Part shown: positions 6,290 to 9,318 of the stretch, piece by piece
Position numbering within the stretch: position 1 is the first letter of the stretch
How the letters are laid out: each line of letters starts with the position of its first letter
Source of the DNA: NAK82 sp036172345
GTDB taxonomy: Bacteria; Chloroflexota; Anaerolineae; 4572-78; NAK82
Length of the DNA: 9,318 nucleotides
Reading direction: 5' to 3'
Assembly (NCBI GenBank): GCA_036172345.1
Contig: JASFBB010000083.1
Coordinates: forward strand, 1-9,318
The notes under the pieces: generated by a model
The model's input: only the letters and a program-made list of their open reading frames with translations
Told to the model about the DNA's origin: nothing
Databases searched by the model: none
Program-made: the position numbers and the translations under genes

Positions 6290-6847
6290 ATGATCGACGT
6301 AAACGACTTGAAAAAGGGTGTCACTTTCGAGCTGGACGGCGAAATTTACCGCGTGTTGGAGTACCACCACATCAAAATGGGACGCGGCAATGCTACCATC
6401 CGCGTCAAAGCGCGCAACTTGCGCACTGGGGCGACGGTGGAAAAGTCATTTGTCTCGGGCGAGCGGGTGCAGGACATCCGTCTAGAGAAACGCCAGGTAC
6501 AGTATCTCTACCACGACGGTGACCTGTACACATTTATGGACACCGAGACATATGAGCAACCTGTGCTGTCAGCCAGTATGCTGGGTGACGGAGTATATTA
6601 TCTGACCGATGGGATGACCGTGAACCTTCTGACCTACGAAGGGGAACCGATTGACATCGAGTTCCCTACCACGGTGGACTTGGAAGTGGTTCATGCCGAG
6701 CCTGGAGTCGCCGGCGACACTGCCACCAGTGCCACTAAAGAGGTGGTTGTTTCCACCGGGCTTAAAGTACAGACACCCCTGTTCGTCCAGGTTGGCGACA
6801 TTATCCGCATTGACACGCGCACCGGAGAATATGTGACTCGTGTCTAA
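6290..6847 (+). CDS. efp: Translation elongation factor P
   Basis: A 185-aa cytoplasmic factor that binds between the P and E sites of the ribosome and relieves stalling at consecutive prolines. All three beta-barrel domains are present at normal length: the KOW-like N-terminal domain (MIDVNDLKKGVTFELDGEIYRVLEY), the middle OB domain (about 65-125) and the C-terminal OB domain ending in the family signature region DIIRIDTRTGEYVTRV. The loop that reaches the tRNA reads IKMGRGNATIRVK, so Arg32 occupies the tip where many bacteria have a modified Lys34-type residue. The ATG at 6290 fits the family N-terminus and has AAGGGGA 12 bases upstream. An in-frame extension back to 6182 has no family support. 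The gene stands alone with its own probable promoter, and its stop is 10 bases from the end of the convergent Nudix gene. Confidence 0.95.
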   Translation: MIDVNDLKKGVTFELDGEIYRVLEYHHIKMGRGNATIRVKARNLRTGATVEKSFVSGERVQDIRLEKRQVQYLYHDGDLYTFMDTETYEQPVLSASMLGDGVYYLTDGMTVNLLTYEGEPIDIEFPTTVDLEVVHAEPGVAGDTATSATKEVVVSTGLKVQTPLFVQVGDIIRIDTRTGEYVTRV

Positions 6848-6857
6848 ATTGGGTGCA

Positions 6858-7439
6858 CTATTCGAGCGCGCGCACTGCGGCTCTCAAGCGGTCCGTACTG
6901 TCAGGTTCCTCGTGCAGCCAGGCACGTGCAGCACTTATGAGCTCCACCACACGTTCAGAGTGGTGGAGCTGTTGTATCTTGGCTGTGTCCGAGGCTTTCG
7001 TTGGGGGTGATACCATTACCTGTTCCAGCAGCGCCCGAGTAGCGGGATGGATGGATAACGCGGTGAGATCTTGATAGGTTATCCATCTTGCTTCTGCTGC
7101 ATCGTCGCCAGCGCGCACTTCACCGGCGATATATTCCATCCAGAGATCTACAATGACATAGTGGAATCGCACCCGTCCTGCTTCGTCACGCTGGATGACG
7201 TCAAAAGTGTAAATAGGATTGCCGGCACGTGCGATAATGCCTGTTTCCTCGCGGAGCTCGCGTTCGGCTGCGCGTTGCAATGTCTCGCCCAGCTCAACAC
7301 GCCCGCCCGGGATGGCCCACATTCCCTGGTTAGGGGGACTGGCACGCTTGACCAGCAGCACATTTCCATCTCTGACCAGCACCGCCCCCACTCCAACTCG
7401 GGGGGCATCAGGGTACTCACTGCGTCGCGCCGCCATCAT
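6858..7439 (-). CDS. Nudix hydrolase
   Basis: A 193-aa cytoplasmic pyrophosphohydrolase. The complete Nudix box GX5EX7REUXEEXGU is at residues 46-68 (G46, E52, R60-E61, E64-E65, G67, I68), giving the Mg2+-binding catalytic helix. Upstream lies VGVGAVLVRDGNVLLVKRA and the substrate loop WAIPGG. The layout resembles the broad ADP-ribose or nucleoside diphosphate-X hydrolases, but the substrate cannot be assigned. After the fold ends near residue 140 there is a C-terminal tail of about 50 residues (from SPPTKASD on) that is longer than in minimal Nudix proteins and looks mostly helical. The start ATGATG overlaps the stop of the upstream lipid kinase by bases, so the two are translationally coupled. 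A perfect 11-bp inverted repeat lies inside this tail (6940-6970). Confidence 0.9.
   Translation of the reverse strand: MMAARRSEYPDAPRVGVGAVLVRDGNVLLVKRASPPNQGMWAIPGGRVELGETLQRAAERELREETGIIARAGNPIYTFDVIQRDEAGRVRFHYVIVDLWMEYIAGEVRAGDDAAEARWITYQDLTALSIHPATRALLEQVMVSPPTKASDTAKIQQLHHSERVVELISAARAWLHEEPDSTDRLRAAVRALE
6940..6980 (+). terminator. Probable intrinsic terminator of efp, inside the opposing Nudix gene
   Basis: AGCTCCACCAC (6940-6950) and GTGGTGGAGCT (6960-6970) are an exact 11-bp inverted repeat around a 9-base loop. On the + strand it is followed by GTTGTATCTT, six T in ten, which suits termination of transcripts leaving efp. In the other direction the following bases (CATAAGTGCT) are not T-rich. 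It lies 93 bases after the efp stop and codes for part of the Nudix tail (HHSERVVELI). The stem is certain; its role as terminator is inference. Confidence 0.5.
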
Positions 7440-8416
7440 AGCGCTGCCATCTCCGGGACGGCAACGCGCTGCTCTTGCGGACGCACAAGCAGGTGCTCAG
7501 GCAGCCTCGACGGCAAGATCACTGTGACGGCATGCGGCACTACACTAATACGTACCGGTGTAGTACCCACCGGCTCGGCATCCACATGCACCGGCAAGGG
7601 CTTGCGCGTGCGCACTGATACAGATGAACAGCGATACCGGTGTACATGTGGATCGCGCATATGAAAACCGAATGTCAGCCCAAGGATATGACGGACAGTG
7701 GAAAAAATGCCATATCCCTCAAAAACGGTCACATTAAGCTGCCCATCGTCCATTTTGGCATCGGGAGCAATACGCCACAAACGACCATAGAGCTGCCCAT
7801 TACTGACCACCACCCAAAGCAATCTCCGTCGCAGCTTGCGATGGTCAACCGTCACCTGACCGCGATGCCCCATAAAGTTGAGCGCCACCAAGATGCTGGC
7901 AATGCCCCAAGCGAGATAACCCAACCGACGTATGTCTTCAGACCGTACTTCACGCGTGATCGCCGCATCCAGCCCGATGCCACACCACATGAGGAAATAG
8001 CGTTCCTGACCATCGGCCAACTGGACAAGCCCGAGGTCAAGCCGGTGACGTCGTCCCGTATGGATGATGTCGGCCGCTTCTCGTACCGCATGGGGACGCA
8101 ATGGACTCCAAATGGGGATACCCACATCCGCCGCATAGACGTTGGCAGTGCCAGCAGGTATGACGCCCAGGGCGGTGTCACTGCCGGCCAGACCATTAAC
8201 CACCTCGTTAATAGTGCCATCACCTCCGACTGCAATCGCGACATCGTAACCTTCTTCGGCACAGCGACGTGCCAGTCGGGTGGCGTCATCCCTGGCAGCA
8301 GTTTCCATTCGCTTCACCTGCCAACCATGGCTTTCCAGGGAGCGAACGCCCTCCGAGACACGATGATGGAAATCAGCAGGGCCAGCCGCCGGGTTCAGAA
8401 TCAAACATGCCTTCAT
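7436..8416 (-). CDS. Diacylglycerol kinase family lipid kinase (YegS/DgkB-like)
   Basis: A 326-aa soluble or membrane-associated lipid kinase. The N-terminal catalytic domain begins MKACLILNPAAG and contains the nucleotide-binding GGDGT (64-68) followed by INEVVNGL, then GVIPAGTANVYAADVGI, a recognised variant of the GTaNdfA motif. The C-terminal beta-sandwich domain holds FLMWCGIGLDAAITREV, VVVSNGQLYG, the acidic DAKMDDGQLNVTVFEG block and a PVHVDAEPVG ending typical of the family. Likely substrates are diacylglycerol, phosphatidylglycerol or another lipid alcohol; this cannot be decided here. I chose the ATG at 8416 because the family starts at this lysine-rich strand and TTTAGGTAATGTT supplies an AGGT ribosome site. 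A longer reading from 8500 adds 28 unrelated residues. It overlaps the downstream Nudix gene in ATGATG and follows the response regulator by about 120 bases on the same strand. Confidence 0.9.
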   Translation of the reverse strand: MKACLILNPAAGPADFHHRVSEGVRSLESHGWQVKRMETAARDDATRLARRCAEEGYDVAIAVGGDGTINEVVNGLAGSDTALGVIPAGTANVYAADVGIPIWSPLRPHAVREAADIIHTGRRHRLDLGLVQLADGQERYFLMWCGIGLDAAITREVRSEDIRRLGYLAWGIASILVALNFMGHRGQVTVDHRKLRRRLLWVVVSNGQLYGRLWRIAPDAKMDDGQLNVTVFEGYGIFSTVRHILGLTFGFHMRDPHVHRYRCSSVSVRTRKPLPVHVDAEPVGTTPVRISVVPHAVTVILPSRLPEHLLVRPQEQRVAVPEMAAL

Positions 8417-8536
8417 AACATTACCTAAAACCGTCTTAGCATTAGATCGTGACAATTTCGTCGTCCCATAACCTGACCAATGTGCACAAACACACGACAA
8501 GTCCCATATTACGCTGCATATGAGGACTTCGCAGAG

Positions 8537-9262
8537 CTACACCGGCTGACGTTCCTTATCCCGATTCTTGAAATCTACGAAACGGTAGCCAATGCCCCGC
8601 TCGGTCAGAATATATTGAGGATTAGAAGGATCTTTTTCGATCTTCTGGCGTAGGTACGTGATGTAGAGGCGCAGATAATGGGTTTCATCGCGATATTCGT
8701 GCCCCCACACCTTGGCAAGCAGTGTCTCATGGGGCATGGTCCAACCAGCATTGTTGACCAGATGATACAGGAGGCGATATTCAGTTGGACGCAATTTGAT
8801 CACCTGGCCATCTACAATCACCTGGCGCAAGTTGAAGTCGATCTGTAAGCGGTCGTCCACACGCACGATGGACTGCTCGGCGGGTGTGGGAATTTCAGCA
8901 CGTCGCAGCACAGCCTTGATGCGACTGGAGAGCTCCCGCGGACCAAAGGGTTTCGTGACATAGTCATCGGCGCCCAGCTCCAGGCCACGCACTTTGTCAT
9001 CTTCATCCCCTTTGACGGTGAGCATGATGACCGGTACATTGCTAAACTGGCGAATCTCACGCAGCGCCTCGAAACCATCCATTTCCGGCATCATAACGTC
9101 CAATAATACCAGATCAGGCAGGTCCTCGCGCACGCGTCTGATCGCCTCGAGGCCATTACTGGCTTCCAGGACCTGATACCCTTCCAGGTCCAGATTCATA
9201 TAGATGAAGCGCCGCATTCGGGGCTCATCATCCACTACCAGGATACGTTTCACATCATCCAT
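8537..9262 (-). CDS. OmpR/PhoB-family response regulator (KdpE-like DNA-binding domain)
   Basis: A 241-aa two-component transcription regulator. The receiver domain (about 5-118) has the acidic pair Asp11-Asp12, the phosphoacceptor Asp55 in LLDVMMPEMDG, the switch Thr82, and Lys104 in YVTKPF, so it should be phosphorylatable. A short linker leads to a winged-helix DNA-binding domain (about 130-232) with LRPTEYRLLYHLVNNAG, the recognition region ETHYLRLYITYLRQKIEKDP and the wing ILTERGIGYRF. That last part resembles KdpE more than PhoB, but no kdp genes or sensor kinase are in the window, so the target is unknown. The first ATG has GCGAGG about 7 bases upstream. The cognate kinase may lie beyond the right edge. 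It is transcribed toward the lipid kinase gene; whether they share a transcript is open. Confidence 0.92.
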   Translation of the reverse strand: MDDVKRILVVDDEPRMRRFIYMNLDLEGYQVLEASNGLEAIRRVREDLPDLVLLDVMMPEMDGFEALREIRQFSNVPVIMLTVKGDEDDKVRGLELGADDYVTKPFGPRELSSRIKAVLRRAEIPTPAEQSIVRVDDRLQIDFNLRQVIVDGQVIKLRPTEYRLLYHLVNNAGWTMPHETLLAKVWGHEYRDETHYLRLYITYLRQKIEKDPSNPQYILTERGIGYRFVDFKNRDKERQPV

Positions 9263-9318
9263 CGCGCAGCCTCGCTATGATACCTGCCGGAGTACTCCCC
9301 CGGACCTTGAGTCTGCTA

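Noticed and set aside
7640..8428. A 262-codon + strand open frame opposite the lipid kinase
   Set aside because: It is antisense to a kinase with intact GGDGT and other motifs; its own translation shows no domain.
8417..8500. N-terminal extension of the lipid kinase by 28 residues
   Set aside because: The extra residues do not resemble the family, and the internal ATG at 8416 has a ribosome site and the expected MKACLILNPAAG start.
8417..8536. Promoter for the lipid kinase in the gap after the response regulator
   Set aside because: I found only weak, poorly spaced -35 and -10 candidates and no clear terminator for the upstream gene, so neither was annotated.
9263..9318. Perfect palindrome GGAGTACTCC (9289-9298) and TATCAT upstream of the response regulator
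   Set aside because: The -10-like hexamer is too close to the start codon to leave room for a leader with the ribosome site, and one short palindrome is not enough to claim an operator; the sequence ends here.

Overview
The window reads as ordinary, gene-dense chromosomal DNA from a bacterium that is probably a member of the Chloroflexota. That lineage call is an inference, of moderate to low confidence. It rests on a Uro-D-like protein beside a sugar ABC permease, a DtxR regulator carrying a FeoA-like tail, a two-piece FeoB, and an EF-P with arginine at the loop tip. I see no tRNA, rRNA, CRISPR array, insertion sequence or phage gene.

Layout. (a) 1-1155: the last 45 codons of a carbohydrate ABC transporter permease (+) end 5 bases from the stop of a convergent uroporphyrinogen-decarboxylase-like protein (-). 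(b) 1156-1374: a divergent promoter region. On the dtxR side it holds a good sigma70-type promoter overlapped by a DtxR/IdeR-type iron box. (c) 1375-5049: an iron operon on the + strand. It runs dtxR-like regulator, feoA, feoB G domain (separate gene), feoB membrane half (separate gene), then a 70-codon remnant of an FTR1 iron permease. (d) 5077-6114: kdgK, a PfkB-family 2-keto-3-deoxygluconate kinase starting just after the FTR1 remnant. (e) 6115-6847: its own leader, then efp (elongation factor P). (f) 6858-9262, minus strand: an OmpR/PhoB-type response regulator, a YegS/DgkB-like lipid kinase and a Nudix hydrolase. The last two overlap in an ATGATG junction.

How it works together. The regulator keeps the metal ligands of the iron-sensing DtxR/IdeR branch, and its own promoter carries a 16/19 match to the iron-box consensus. 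The simplest reading is autoregulated, iron-repressed ferrous uptake: with ample Fe2+ the regulator would cover the -10 region and shut off dtxR-feoA-feoB. The FeoB transporter is encoded as two polypeptides that must associate: a GTPase of about 191 aa, and a 579-aa protein with the helical GDI region and the iron channel. The FTR1 fragment is a decayed or deleted second iron transporter.

The points most worth a second look are the split FeoB with its 152-base gap, the regulator and its operator, the precise truncation of FTR1, and a strong hairpin, probably the efp terminator, lying inside the opposing Nudix gene. I did not find a convincing wholly new system here.
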